A stretch of DNA of 64,000 nucleotides, taken from the NCBI RefSeq assembly GCF_024138125.1, contig NZ_CP099994.1:248001-312000 (forward strand), read 5' to 3'. This DNA is from Halorussus salilacus (lineage in GTDB: Archaea > Halobacteriota > Halobacteria > Halobacteriales > Haladaptataceae). Below the pieces are notes generated by a model, which saw nothing but the letters and a program-made list of their open reading frames with translations, was not told the origin of the DNA and did no database searches. This document shows positions 1 through 8,081 of the stretch, piece by piece. Both the position numbers and the translations under genes were made by a program. Position 1 is the stretch's first letter. Every line of letters begins with the position of its first letter.

Positions 1-1331
1 AGAACGTGACTCTCCGGGTCGGCAACCGGACGCTCGACGCGACGACCGACGGGGACGGTCGGTTCGAGGTCGCGTACCGGCCCACGCTCGCCCCGGCGGG
101 CGAGCGCGCGCGGACGGTCGAGTTCCTGCCCGCGAACGAGTCGGTCTACGTGCGCGACGACGCGACGGCCCGATTCGAGATTCGGCGGGTCGAGCCGAAC
201 GTGACGATAGCCGACGCGTCGTCGCCGGTCGGGTACAACGATACGCTGTCCGTCGAGGGGAGCGTCGCGGGCGACGGCGTCGGCGCTCCCGACGTGCCGC
301 TCGCGGTGACGGTCGACGGTGTCCCGATTGCGCAGGTCCGAACCGCCGAGGACGGCTCGTTCGACGCCGCAGGACGGTTCCCGGCGAACGTCTCGCCCGG
401 AGACCGGCGGGTCGACGTCGGTCTGGCGCTCGATACTGCGACGTCCCGGGCCGACGGCCCGGTCGCGCTCGCCGGGGCGAACGGAACGGCGGCGGTCACC
501 GTCGAGGAGACCCGGACCTCGCTGTCGACGACCGAGGTTCGGACGTTCAACGAGACCGTCTACGTCGCGGGTCGGCTGGCGACCGAGGACGGCGACCCGC
601 TCGCGAACCGGACGGTCGACCTTCGCGTCGACGGCCGGACCATCGGGAACGCCACTACGAACGCGACGGGCGAGTACGCGACGACCGCGACCGTTTCGAA
701 GGGGTCGGTCTCTGCCGACTCGTCTGCCGAGGTCGTCGCGGCGTACTCGCCGTCCGACGGGAACCTCGGCCCGGCGCGGGCGAGCGCGACCGCGACCTTC
801 GACGCGAACGATTCGGCATTCTCCGCCGAGCAGTTGGGACTGGGCGTCGTCGGACTACTCGGCGTCACCATCCTCGGCGCGTTCGTCTGGCGATTCCGCG
901 CCGACGAAGCCGAACGGTCCGACCGCGAGACCGACGCGGACGCCCAGGCGAACGCAATCGCGGATACCGGCCGACCCTCCCCAGAGTCGCTGTTCGACTC
1001 GGCGACCGTAGCACTCGAAGCCGACGAGTTTGACGCCGCCGTCGTCGCCGCTTACGTTGCCGTCCGCCACCTGCTGAGCCGTGGTAGCCGACCGGTGGCG
1101 GGACCGCTCGATTCCAGCGGTCGAACTCACTGGGAGTTCTACGACGCGTGTCGGGCCGCCGGTCTCCCCGACGAGCGATTGCGGACGCTGAAGCAACTCA
1201 CGGAGACCTACGAGCGCGCGGCGTTCGCGCCCGGCGAAGTCCCCGAGGCTGTCGCGACGGACGCGGTCGCCTCTGCGACCGCGTTCGGTTCTGACGGTGG
1301 GCCGGACTCGCCGACGAGGTCGGGGGAGTGA
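1..1331 (+). CDS. DUF4129 membrane protein, C-terminal part (5' end outside window)
   Basis: The frame is open to the left edge, so the N-terminus is missing. The visible part has repeated Ig/bacterial-surface-like beta modules with motifs of the type 'NRTVDLRVDGR..GNATTNATGEY', one membrane helix near visible residues 277-298 followed by basic residues, then a cytoplasmic helical DUF4129-type domain (about 325-420, with 'AAYVAVRHLL' and 'LKQLTETYERAAFAPGE'). In haloarchaea this domain often occurs beside transglutaminase-like, DUF58 and MoxR genes; that neighbourhood, if present, lies to the left. An outward-facing adhesive or sensing part with a cytoplasmic DUF4129 tail is inferred from the layout. 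The biochemical role of DUF4129 is unknown. Confidence 0.7.
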   Translation, partial: NVTLRVGNRTLDATTDGDGRFEVAYRPTLAPAGERARTVEFLPANESVYVRDDATARFEIRRVEPNVTIADASSPVGYNDTLSVEGSVAGDGVGAPDVPLAVTVDGVPIAQVRTAEDGSFDAAGRFPANVSPGDRRVDVGLALDTATSRADGPVALAGANGTAAVTVEETRTSLSTTEVRTFNETVYVAGRLATEDGDPLANRTVDLRVDGRTIGNATTNATGEYATTATVSKGSVSADSSAEVVAAYSPSDGNLGPARASATATFDANDSAFSAEQLGLGVVGLLGVTILGAFVWRFRADEAERSDRETDADAQANAIADTGRPSPESLFDSATVALEADEFDAAVVAAYVAVRHLLSRGSRPVAGPLDSSGRTHWEFYDACRAAGLPDERLRTLKQLTETYERAAFAPGEVPEAVATDAVASATAFGSDGGPDSPTRSGE

Positions 1332-1455
1332 CCGTCGGGGAGAGTGCTCGTCGGGCGGAGTACCCGTCCGGCGGAGTCGGAGCTGTCGGCGGGCGCTCAG
1401 AACTCGCCGGTCACGACTCAGGACGGGACAGCTATCGGCGATTCTTCGGAAGCCG

Positions 1456-2448
1456 TCACTCGTGACCCTCGATCTCCACCGGTCCGTACGGCTCCTCCAG
1501 ATACTCCAGTTCGCTGTCCGAGAGGTCGATTTCGAGCGCTTCGACCGCGTCCTCCAGATGCTCGACGCTGGTCGTCCCGACGATGGGCGCGTCGACCTCG
1601 TCTCGGTGGAGGAGCCACGCGAGCGCGATCTGGGCCATCGTCACTCCCTTCTCCACCGCCAACTCTTCGACGCGCTCGTTGACCTCGTCGCCCCCGTTCG
1701 AGCGGTAGGCGGCGACTCGACTCGACATGGACTCGTCTTCGTCCATGAACTCGCCGCGGACCGTTTCGAGGAACTCCTCGTGCGGACGGGTGAGATACCC
1801 ACGGGCGAGCGGACTCCACGGCATCACGCCGATGCCCTCCTTCTCGCAGAGCGGGAGCATCTCGCGCTCTTCCTCGCGGTAGGCGAGGTTGTAGTGGTTC
1901 TGCATCGAGACGAACCGGTCGAGTCCGATTCGCTCGGAGGTGTAGAGCGCCTCGGCGAACTGGTGGGCCCACATCGACGAGGCACCGATGTACCGGACCT
2001 GTCCTCGGCGGACCGCGTCGTCGAGCGCGCGCAGTGTCTCCTCGATGGGCGTCTCGTCGTCCCAGCGGTGTATCTGATAGAGGTCGACGGTGTCCATCCC
2101 GAGGCGGTCGAGCGAGTTTTCGAGTTCCTGCTCGATGGCCTTTCGGGAGAGTCCACGGGCGTTGGGGTTGTCCTCGCCCATCCGGTGGTACACCTTCGTC
2201 GCGACGACCGGCCAATCGCGGTCGTAGTCGGCGAGGACGTTCCCGAGGATACGCTCGGATTCGCCCTGCGAGTACATGTTCGCGGTGTCGAAGAAGTTGA
2301 TGCCGAGGTCGATGGCGCGTTCGATGATCGGTCGGCTCTCCTCCTCTTCCAGCACCCATTCGCGCCAGTCGCTCGACCCGAAACTCATGCACCCGAGGCA
2401 GATTCGACTCACTTTGAGCCCCGTCTCTCCGAGCGTCGTGTACTCCAT
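1456..2448 (-). CDS. Aldo/keto reductase
   Basis: A 330-residue NADPH-type oxidoreductase of the AKR superfamily (TIM barrel, reduces aldehydes or ketones; substrate not deducible). The catalytic tetrad is visible as D54 and Y59 ('FFDTANMYS'), K85 ('ATKVYH') and H127 ('YQIHRW'). The 'GLKVSRICLGCMSFG' start is typical of the YajO/AKR11-like group. The ATG at 2448 was preferred over one nine codons upstream because the family begins at 'MEYTTLGETGLKVS'. It is monocistronic and ends 120 bp from the DUF4129 gene, which it faces tail to tail. A second, distant AKR sits at 26277. Confidence 0.88.
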   Translation of the reverse strand: MEYTTLGETGLKVSRICLGCMSFGSSDWREWVLEEEESRPIIERAIDLGINFFDTANMYSQGESERILGNVLADYDRDWPVVATKVYHRMGEDNPNARGLSRKAIEQELENSLDRLGMDTVDLYQIHRWDDETPIEETLRALDDAVRRGQVRYIGASSMWAHQFAEALYTSERIGLDRFVSMQNHYNLAYREEEREMLPLCEKEGIGVMPWSPLARGYLTRPHEEFLETVRGEFMDEDESMSSRVAAYRSNGGDEVNERVEELAVEKGVTMAQIALAWLLHRDEVDAPIVGTTSVEHLEDAVEALEIDLSDSELEYLEEPYGPVEIEGHE

Positions 2449-2698
2449 GGCCGGGAGAACGGAGCCACACCTCAAAAAGATTGACGAGAAGGCAACTCGT
2501 CTTCCTGTTCGCTTTCCGTTCTCACGACGTGAGTACGTAGCCGAAGTGTGTGCATGGTCCGAAGCCGAATTCGAGGCCCTGCCGAAATTGTCTCGACCGT
2601 ATCATCGAAACGAGGGAACCGAGAGGGGACCAGTCACCGAACAGAACTGCTCTCTCGACCACAGACTGCCGAATTCAGACGCCGACCTTCTCGTCGTG
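2449..2698. other. Intergenic region between the AKR gene and the array
   Basis: This stretch separates the start of the leftward aldo/keto reductase from the trailer end of the CRISPR array. It should hold the reductase promoter. No gene, RNA or repeat is recognisable here. Open frames that enter it from the left run on into the repeats and look like noise. Confidence 0.5.
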
Positions 2699-2728
2699 CT
2701 TCAATTCCACACGGATTCTGGTGAAACG
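2699..2728 (-). repeat. Degenerate terminal CRISPR repeat
   Basis: It differs from the consensus at six of 30 positions (both 5' bases in the plus-strand reading and four internal bases) while keeping the TTCAAT and TTCTG..GAAAC blocks. A decayed repeat at one end is the usual mark of the leader-distal end, which supports leftward transcription. The spacer 2729-2763 between it and the first intact repeat is therefore the oldest in the array. Confidence 0.9.
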
Positions 2729-2793
2729 GTCTCTATTCCCATTCCCACGTATCAGTCCCGATAGCTTCAATCCCACAAGGGTTCTGCTGAAAC

Positions 2794-3157
2794 CGCCTCG
2801 GGCGGCGATACCGAGGCGTTCCTCACGCAGCTTCAATCCCACAAGGGTTCTGCTGAAACACTGATACTAAACCAGTAACTAAAGAGGCTACCAATAGCTT
2901 CAATCCCACAAGGGTTCTGCTGAAACAACGTCGTCGGCTGCTGCGTCTTGCATTGCAATAGCTTCAATCCCACAAGGGTTCTGCTGAAACCGCCTCGGGC
3001 GGCGATACCGAGGCGTTCCTCACGCAGCTTCAATCCCACAAGGGTTCTGCTGAAACACTGATACTAAACCAGTAACTAAAGAGGCTACCAATAGCTTCAA
3101 TCCCACAAGGGTTCTGCTGAAACAACGTCGTCGGCTGCTGCGTCTTGCATTGCAATA
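2794..3157 (-). repeat. Tandemly duplicated three-spacer block
   Basis: Spacers 2794-2829, 2860-2896 and 2927-2960 recur exactly and in the same order at 2991-3026, 3057-3093 and 3124-3157. The period is 197 bp, three repeat-spacer units. This is recombination or slippage between repeats, not repeated acquisition. The copies are identical, so the event is recent although it lies in the oldest part of the array. Confidence 0.97.
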
Positions 3158-3321
3158 GCTTCAATCCCACAAGGGTTCTGCTGAAACAATGATATCGACC
3201 GGGAGGTCCAACAGTCGCTTGCCGCTTCAATCCCACAAGGGTTCTGCTGAAACTCCTCGACGGTTTGCTGAAGCTCTGCGAGCGCTCGACGGCTTCAATC
3301 CCACAAGGGTTCTGCTGAAAC

Positions 3322-3555
3322 CCGTCGCTGGTATCGGGAGCGTAGGCCGTCACGTTCCGCTTCAATCCCACAAGGGTTCTGCTGAAACTCGCTGACCCGC
3401 TGGTCGCGACCGAGGCGGCCGAGGCTTCAATCCCACAAGGGTTCTGCTGAAACCCGTCGCTGGTATCGGGAGCGTAGGCCGTCACGTTCCGCTTCAATCC
3501 CACAAGGGTTCTGCTGAAACTCGCTGACCCGCTGGTCGCGACCGAGGCGGCCGAG
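3322..3555 (-). repeat. Tandemly duplicated two-spacer block
   Basis: Spacers 3322-3358 and 3389-3423 recur exactly at 3454-3490 and 3521-3555, with a period of 132 bp. It is a second, independent internal duplication in the leader-distal third of the array. Confidence 0.97.
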
Positions 3556-5636
3556 GCTTCAATCCCACAAGGGTTCTGCTGAAACGCCCCACTTGATGCT
3601 GAGCGTGAGGTCCGAGAAGTTGCTTCAATCCCACAAGGGTTCTGCTGAAACTCTTCATCCGGTCCCGGTCGTCGGGGAGCTTCAGCTTGCTTCAATCCCA
3701 CAAGGGTTCTGCTGAAACTCGGCGGCCTGTTCGGTCCGTTCATGCGGTTCCTGCTGCTTCAATCCCACAAGGGTTCTGCTGAAACCAGGACGCGGCCGAG
3801 GGCGCCGTGGACGCCACGCAGCTTCAATCCCACAAGGGTTCTGCTGAAACGCGACGAGATTGAGACGTTCGTAGTAGTGCGACCGGGGCTTCAATCCCAC
3901 AAGGGTTCTGCTGAAACGCGTACCGGTCGTCGTCCATCGTCCACCGCAGGACGCTTCAATCCCACAAGGGTTCTGCTGAAACGACATCCTCGACGAGGCC
4001 TCGGTGATCGACATCCCGCTTCAATCCCACAAGGGTTCTGCTGAAACATCTGGTCCGACTCCCCGACCGACCTCTCGGCGTGACTGTCCGAGCTTCAATC
4101 CCACAAGGGTTCTGCTGAAACAAGGACCTCAAGGTGTGACGATGCCAGGAAAGAAAGCTTCAATCCCACAAGGGTTCTGCTGAAACTCGACGGCCGCGAG
4201 TGGGAATACGCGCTCGTCACCGAGCTTCAATCCCACAAGGGTTCTGCTGAAACAATGCTAGCACTTGTAAGCGCATTAATGCTACCTGCTTCAATCCCAC
4301 AAGGGTTCTGCTGAAACTATCTATAAATCCTAATACCGGGCAAACAAATTGGCTTCAATCCCACAAGGGTTCTGCTGAAACCATTAAAAGCAAATACGCG
4401 CGTAATCAATACTGTAAGCTTCAATCCCACAAGGGTTCTGCTGAAACGCTAGAGCGATGAAAGTCAATATCAATGTAAACCAGGCTTCAATCCCACAAGG
4501 GTTCTGCTGAAACTCGTCGATCTCCATCCTCGTCTCGGGGATCGCTGACGCTTCAATCCCACAAGGGTTCTGCTGAAACTCTTGATTGTTTTGCCAGATT
4601 TCTAGGAGCTTATTCGCTTCAATCCCACAAGGGTTCTGCTGAAACCCGGGCGACAACGCCGAGGTTCGCACCGTCACCCAAGCTTCAATCCCACAAGGGT
4701 TCTGCTGAAACCGCCGAGATCCCCGGTCGTTTCCGTAGCGACTCGACGCTTCAATCCCACAAGGGTTCTGCTGAAACCCTCGTTACACTCCGCACAGACA
4801 CGGTCATGCTCACGCTTCAATCCCACAAGGGTTCTGCTGAAACTGCAGATAATCGCTACGGAGGAGACCTGAAATGCCGGCTTCAATCCCACAAGGGTTC
4901 TGCTGAAACCCGACACCGACGACCACGAGGACGACCGCGGCGAGTGGCTTCAATCCCACAAGGGTTCTGCTGAAACCGCCCCGAGTGGTCCGAGACCTAC
5001 CTAGATGTCGAGGCTTCAATCCCACAAGGGTTCTGCTGAAACAAGAAGAACTACCGGATAACCGACGCTGGCGAGCGTGCTTCAATCCCACAAGGGTTCT
5101 GCTGAAACCACCCATGTTACAACAGCGGCTAAATTATCAGCTGCTTCAATCCCACAAGGGTTCTGCTGAAACGGCGGCGTCTCGGGGTCCCCAGCGAAGA
5201 CGTGGCGGCTTCAATCCCACAAGGGTTCTGCTGAAACGTTGAATTGGACGTGTCCACGGGCACCACGCCAGTCTGCTTCAATCCCACAAGGGTTCTGCTG
5301 AAACACGAAAACGCGCTTGACGAACACCGACTGTCGAGTGCTTCAATCCCACAAGGGTTCTGCTGAAACCTCGCCCAGTGCGCTCGAGGGGAGGTCGTTC
5401 ACGTCGCTTCAATCCCACAAGGGTTCTGCTGAAACGCCAGCGCGTAGCACGGACCATTACGTGATGAGTGTTGCTTCAATCCCACAAGGGTTCTGCTGAA
5501 ACGTGCGGTGAGCGGTCGGTGGTCGCGACGGCTATCGACGCTTCAATCCCACAAGGGTTCTGCTGAAACACACCGAAATGGATTCGGTAAGTACAGGCGA
5601 GTACCTGCTTCAATCCCACAAGGGTTCTGCTGAAAC

Positions 5637-5782
5637 CATGCCCGATTTCCGGGCCTCACCCCACCGTACCCACTGCTCGTACATCAAGATTTCCGTCGAC
5701 CGCCAATACCCTCCCAACCCCCGGGGGGTCGACGACGCGTTCCGGCGGAAACCATTTCCGCTCGTCCGTGCTACTCCTCCCC
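5637..5782 (-). promoter_or_regulatory. Putative CRISPR leader
   Basis: This is the stretch upstream (in the minus-strand sense) of the youngest repeat and before the next gene. It should hold the pre-crRNA promoter and the signals for spacer integration. No clear TATA box is visible; the block around 5675-5712, which on the minus strand includes GGGAGGGTATTGGCGG, is the most promoter-like part. Assignment rests on array polarity alone. Confidence 0.6.
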
Positions 5783-6064
5783 ATGAGCGAACGAGATCGC
5801 GACGATCTCCGGGAAGCGGCCGACAGACTCGACGCCGCGGGCGAGAACGCCGCCGACGACGAGGCGACCGAGCGACTCGGAGACATCGCCGAACGGCTCC
5901 GGTCGGCGGCCGACGCCGACCGCGGTCCGGACCACGGCAGACTCGCCCGGCTGACCCACGACATCCGCGAGATGGAGGCCGAGGTCGACGGCGAAGCCGT
6001 CGCCGCGGTCGGGTCGGCGCTCTCGCACGTCCGGGCGTATCGGGAAACGGTCGAGGGGGTGTGA
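5783..6064 (+). CDS. Small acidic helical protein, haloarchaeal
   Basis: A 93-residue protein that is almost entirely charged helix: 'REAADRLDAAGENA', then 'RLGDIAERLRSAADADRG', a 'PDHGRLARLTHDIREME' motif and a short C-terminal helix. From memory it resembles the small haloarchaeal proteins annotated as DUF7553; this was not verified and no function is known. The ATG at 5783 was chosen over one five codons earlier because the upstream codons encode a hydrophobic 'MLLLP' that does not fit the rest. It is the first gene beyond the CRISPR leader and is followed by the repeat patch. Nothing links it to CRISPR function. Confidence 0.7.
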   Translation: MSERDRDDLREAADRLDAAGENAADDEATERLGDIAERLRSAADADRGPDHGRLARLTHDIREMEAEVDGEAVAAVGSALSHVRAYRETVEGV

Positions 6065-6159
6065 GTTCGTAGCGTCGCGCTATCTGCGGTCGAGTGAATC
6101 GAGGTGATGAACGTTCGGACAGCCTCACCGAGACGAACCTGAGGGAATTCGACTGAGAG

Positions 6160-6347
6160 CGTTTAGAAAGCCCCCGCCCGCTCGCTACGAATGAGAGCAG
6201 TCGCCGTCGTGAACGCTTAGAAAGCCCCCGCCCGCTCGCTACGAACGAGAGCAGTCGCCGTCGTGAACGCTTAGAAAGCCCCCGCCCGCTCGCTACGAAC
6301 GAGAGCAGTCGCCGTCGTGAACGCTTAGAAAGCCCCCGCCCGCTCGC
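6160..6347 (+). repeat. 54-bp tandem repeat, about 3.5 copies
   Basis: Units start at 6160, 6214, 6268 and 6322 (the last partial) and are nearly identical. Each contains TTAGAAAGCCCCCGCCC followed by GCTCGCTACGAA and GCAGTCGCCGTCGTGAA. The first part of the unit is the left outer arm of the folded element at 6328-6440, so the array looks like a tandem amplification of that arm plus about 30 bp of spacer. Confidence 0.93.
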
Positions 6348-6440
6348 GGTCGCTGGCCGACATATCCGCGCAAACCGCGCGCGGATAGGGGTCGGCCAGA
6401 CGACCACGCAAGCGCGAGCGGGCGGCCCCTTTCATTCCCA
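6328..6440 (+). other. Three-tier hairpin element, copy 1 (possible structured RNA)
   Basis: Outer stem: GAAAG at 6328-6332 with CTTTC at 6429-6433, a CCC/CCC internal loop, then 13 pairs (6336-6348 with 6413-6425). Middle stem: 6349-6352 with 6401-6404 and 6353-6361 with 6391-6399, separated by a bulged A at 6400. An unpaired CACGCAAG lies at 6405-6412. Inner hairpin: 6363-6371 with 6379-6387. Copy 2 at 17803-17915 has the same geometry with paired substitutions. It lies in the gap between the small gene at 5783 and tryptophanase and does not fit a simple terminator. Confidence 0.75.
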
Positions 6441-6453
6441 CCCGCGGTGGAGG

Positions 6454-6531
6454 GTGTCACCGGGCGTTTCCGGTGGCTGGTGTCACCGGGCGTTTCCGGT
6501 GGTTGGTGTCACCGGCCGATTCCCGTGGTTC
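6454..6531. repeat. 26-bp tandem triplication
   Basis: Units start at 6454, 6480 and 6506 and read GTGTCACCGGGCGTTTCC then GGTGGCTG with small changes; the third has CCGATTCCCG instead of GCGTTTCCGG. It lies between the folded element and the tryptophanase terminator palindrome. No coding potential is convincing. Confidence 0.93.
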
Positions 6532-6536
6532 GGGTC

Positions 6537-6570
6537 GCCGAGCGCGGCGGCCGCGGCCGCCGCGCTCGGC
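6537..6570. terminator. Perfect 34-bp palindrome downstream of tryptophanase
   Basis: All 17 pairs from 6537/6570 to 6553/6554 match, with no loop. It sits 8 bp beyond the stop codon of the leftward tryptophanase gene, a position suited to a 3'-end hairpin. No T-run follows it. Confidence 0.7.
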
Positions 6571-6578
6571 CGTCGAAC

Positions 6579-7937
6579 CTACTCCCCGACCGGCCGGAGC
6601 TCCGCGCTGAAGTGGCGGAGTTCGGCCATCTCGGGCTCCTCGACGATTTCGAGTCCCGAGATTTCGCCCGCGTCCCTGCGCTCGGCGACTTTTTCGAACG
6701 TCTCGGCGACGTGTTCGAGGTGGTCTGCGCCGTAGGTCCGGCGAGGGAGCGCGAGCCGGACGAGTTCGGGCCGGTCCGAATCGGGGAACGCGAAGCTCCC
6801 GAGTTCGACCGCGCGTACGCCGCCTTCGCGGTAGAGTTCGCAGACCAGCGCCTGCCCGGGGAACTCCTCGCGGGGAATCTCGGGGAGGAAGGCGTCGGCG
6901 TCGACGTACACCGCGTGGCCGCCGGTCGGTCGGTGGACCGGCACGCCGCGGTCGGCGAGCAGCTCGCCGAGTCGCCGGACCTGCGCCACGCGGTCGGCGA
7001 CGTATCGCTCCTCGACCGCCTCGCGGAGGCCGACCGCCATCGCCGCGAGGTCCCGGCCCGCCATCCCGCCGTAGGTCGTGAACCCCTCGTAGAGGATGGC
7101 CCGCTCGCGGGCGCGCTCGAAGAGGTCGTCGAGTTCGGGGTCGTCCCGTAGCCCGACGAATCCGCCGACGTTGACCAGCCCGTCCTTCTTGCCCGACATC
7201 ACGACCGCGTCGGCGTACGAGAGCTGTTCGCGGGCCACCTCGGCGACCGACGCGTCGGCGAACTCCTCCTCGCGCTCCCGGACGAAGTAGGCGTTCTCGG
7301 CGAACCGGCAGGCGTCGACGACGAACGTCGCGTCGAGTTCGTCGGCGACCTCGCGCGCGGCCCGAAGGTTCTCGACGCTGACGGGCTGGCCCGCCAGCGA
7401 GTTGTTCGTTATCGTGACCACGACCGCGGGAATCCGGTCGGCTCCGACCTCGTCGGCGAGGTCCCGGACCTTCCCCACGTCGAGGTCGCCCGCGAACTCC
7501 CGGTCGCCAGACAGCGCGCCCTCGACCGGGCAGTCGACTGGCTCCGCCCCGGCGTTCGCGACGTGGGCCCGGGTCGTGTCGAAGTGGGTGTTGTTGGGCA
7601 CGTAGTCGCCCTCCGAGACGAGCGCGCCGTAGAGGACGTTCTCCGCGCCGCGGCCCTGATGGGCGGGCAGGAGTCGCTCGAAGCCCATCACGTCCGAGAC
7701 CGCTTCCTCCAGTCGCGCGAAGCTCTCCGACCCGGCGTAGGCCTCGTCGCCGCGCATCAGCGCGGCCCACTGGGCGTCGCTCATGGTCCCGGTCCCGCTG
7801 TCGGTCAGCAGGTCGACGAACACGTCCGACGAATCGAGGTTGAAGGCGTTGTACCCCGCCCGTTCCAGATTCGCCGCGCGCTCGTCGCGGTCAGGGAGGC
7901 GAATCGGCGTGACGACCTTCGACTTGTAGGCTCGCAT
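6579..7937 (-). CDS. tnaA: Tryptophanase
   Basis: A 452-residue PLP enzyme that splits L-tryptophan into indole, pyruvate and ammonia; it belongs with tryptophanase/tyrosine phenol-lyase. The PLP lysine is K251 in 'MSGKKDGLVNVGG', matching the family's SxKKDxxxxxGG motif. 'PAHQGRGAENVLYG' is the cofactor phosphate-binding segment and 'NTHFDTTRAHV' and 'DACRFAENAYF' are family signatures. The length is close to E. coli TnaA (471). The ATG at 7937 ('MRAYKSKVVTPI') was preferred over a start 31 codons upstream because family members begin there. Tyrosine phenol-lyase activity cannot be fully excluded from sequence. Confidence 0.9.
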   Translation of the reverse strand: MRAYKSKVVTPIRLPDRDERAANLERAGYNAFNLDSSDVFVDLLTDSGTGTMSDAQWAALMRGDEAYAGSESFARLEEAVSDVMGFERLLPAHQGRGAENVLYGALVSEGDYVPNNTHFDTTRAHVANAGAEPVDCPVEGALSGDREFAGDLDVGKVRDLADEVGADRIPAVVVTITNNSLAGQPVSVENLRAAREVADELDATFVVDACRFAENAYFVREREEEFADASVAEVAREQLSYADAVVMSGKKDGLVNVGGFVGLRDDPELDDLFERARERAILYEGFTTYGGMAGRDLAAMAVGLREAVEERYVADRVAQVRRLGELLADRGVPVHRPTGGHAVYVDADAFLPEIPREEFPGQALVCELYREGGVRAVELGSFAFPDSDRPELVRLALPRRTYGADHLEHVAETFEKVAERRDAGEISGLEIVEEPEMAELRHFSAELRPVGE

Positions 7938-8081
7938 GTGGCTCCCGACGGCGTCGCGGGAAATATCGCTTGCGAGACACTTCTGGGCGTCGATGCCCGC
8001 CTGCGCACCGTCATCACCGGGTCTGGACACCGGCCGACGGAGTTGTCGAGTCCCGCGACCCCTCGTTTGCGTTCGCGTTAT

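Larger units (their letters stand above)
2699..5636 (-). CRISPR. CRISPR array, 45 repeats, 44 spacers, no adjacent cas genes
   Basis: The 30-bp repeat reads on the minus strand as GTTTCAGCAGAACCC then TTGTGGGATTGAAGC, very like haloarchaeal type I-B repeats. I count 44 identical copies from 2764-2793 to 5607-5636, plus one decayed copy at 2699-2728. Spacers are 34-38 bp except one of 44 bp (4048-4091). The decayed copy at the left and the GAAGC-ending orientation place the leader at the right, so transcription is leftward and the newest spacer is 5570-5606. Five spacers are exact duplicates, leaving 39 distinct ones. No cas gene occurs within 2.7 kb on the left or 58 kb on the right, so Cas proteins must act in trans. 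Type I-B is inferred from repeat similarity only. Confidence 0.98.
6065..6578. other. Gene-free repeat patch
   Basis: No gene is credible in these 514 bp. In order it holds a 54-bp tandem array, a folded element, a 26-bp triplication and a perfect palindrome, each listed separately. Open frames across it only translate the repeats. Confidence 0.8.

Noticed and set aside
2699-5636. Open frames of repetitive proteins ('FSRTLVGLK', 'FQQNPCGIEA', 'FNPTRVLLK') across the array
   Set aside because: They are translations of the CRISPR repeat in different frames, interrupted by spacers of variable length; no conserved protein is encoded.
2699-5636. Possible self-targeting spacers against genes in this window
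   Set aside because: No exact long match was noticed while reading, but a systematic search of 39 spacers on both strands could not be done by eye, so no claim is made either way.
5610-6407. A 265-codon minus-strand frame with 'SGRGLSKRSRRRLLSFVA' repeats
   Set aside because: It translates the 54-bp tandem repeat (18 codons) and noncoding flanks; the composition is strongly basic, unlike haloarchaeal proteins, and it overlaps the gene at 5783.
6537-6570. Perfect palindromes as insertion-sequence ends or integration sites
   Set aside because: No transposase, target duplication or shared sequence between palindromes was seen; each is unique.
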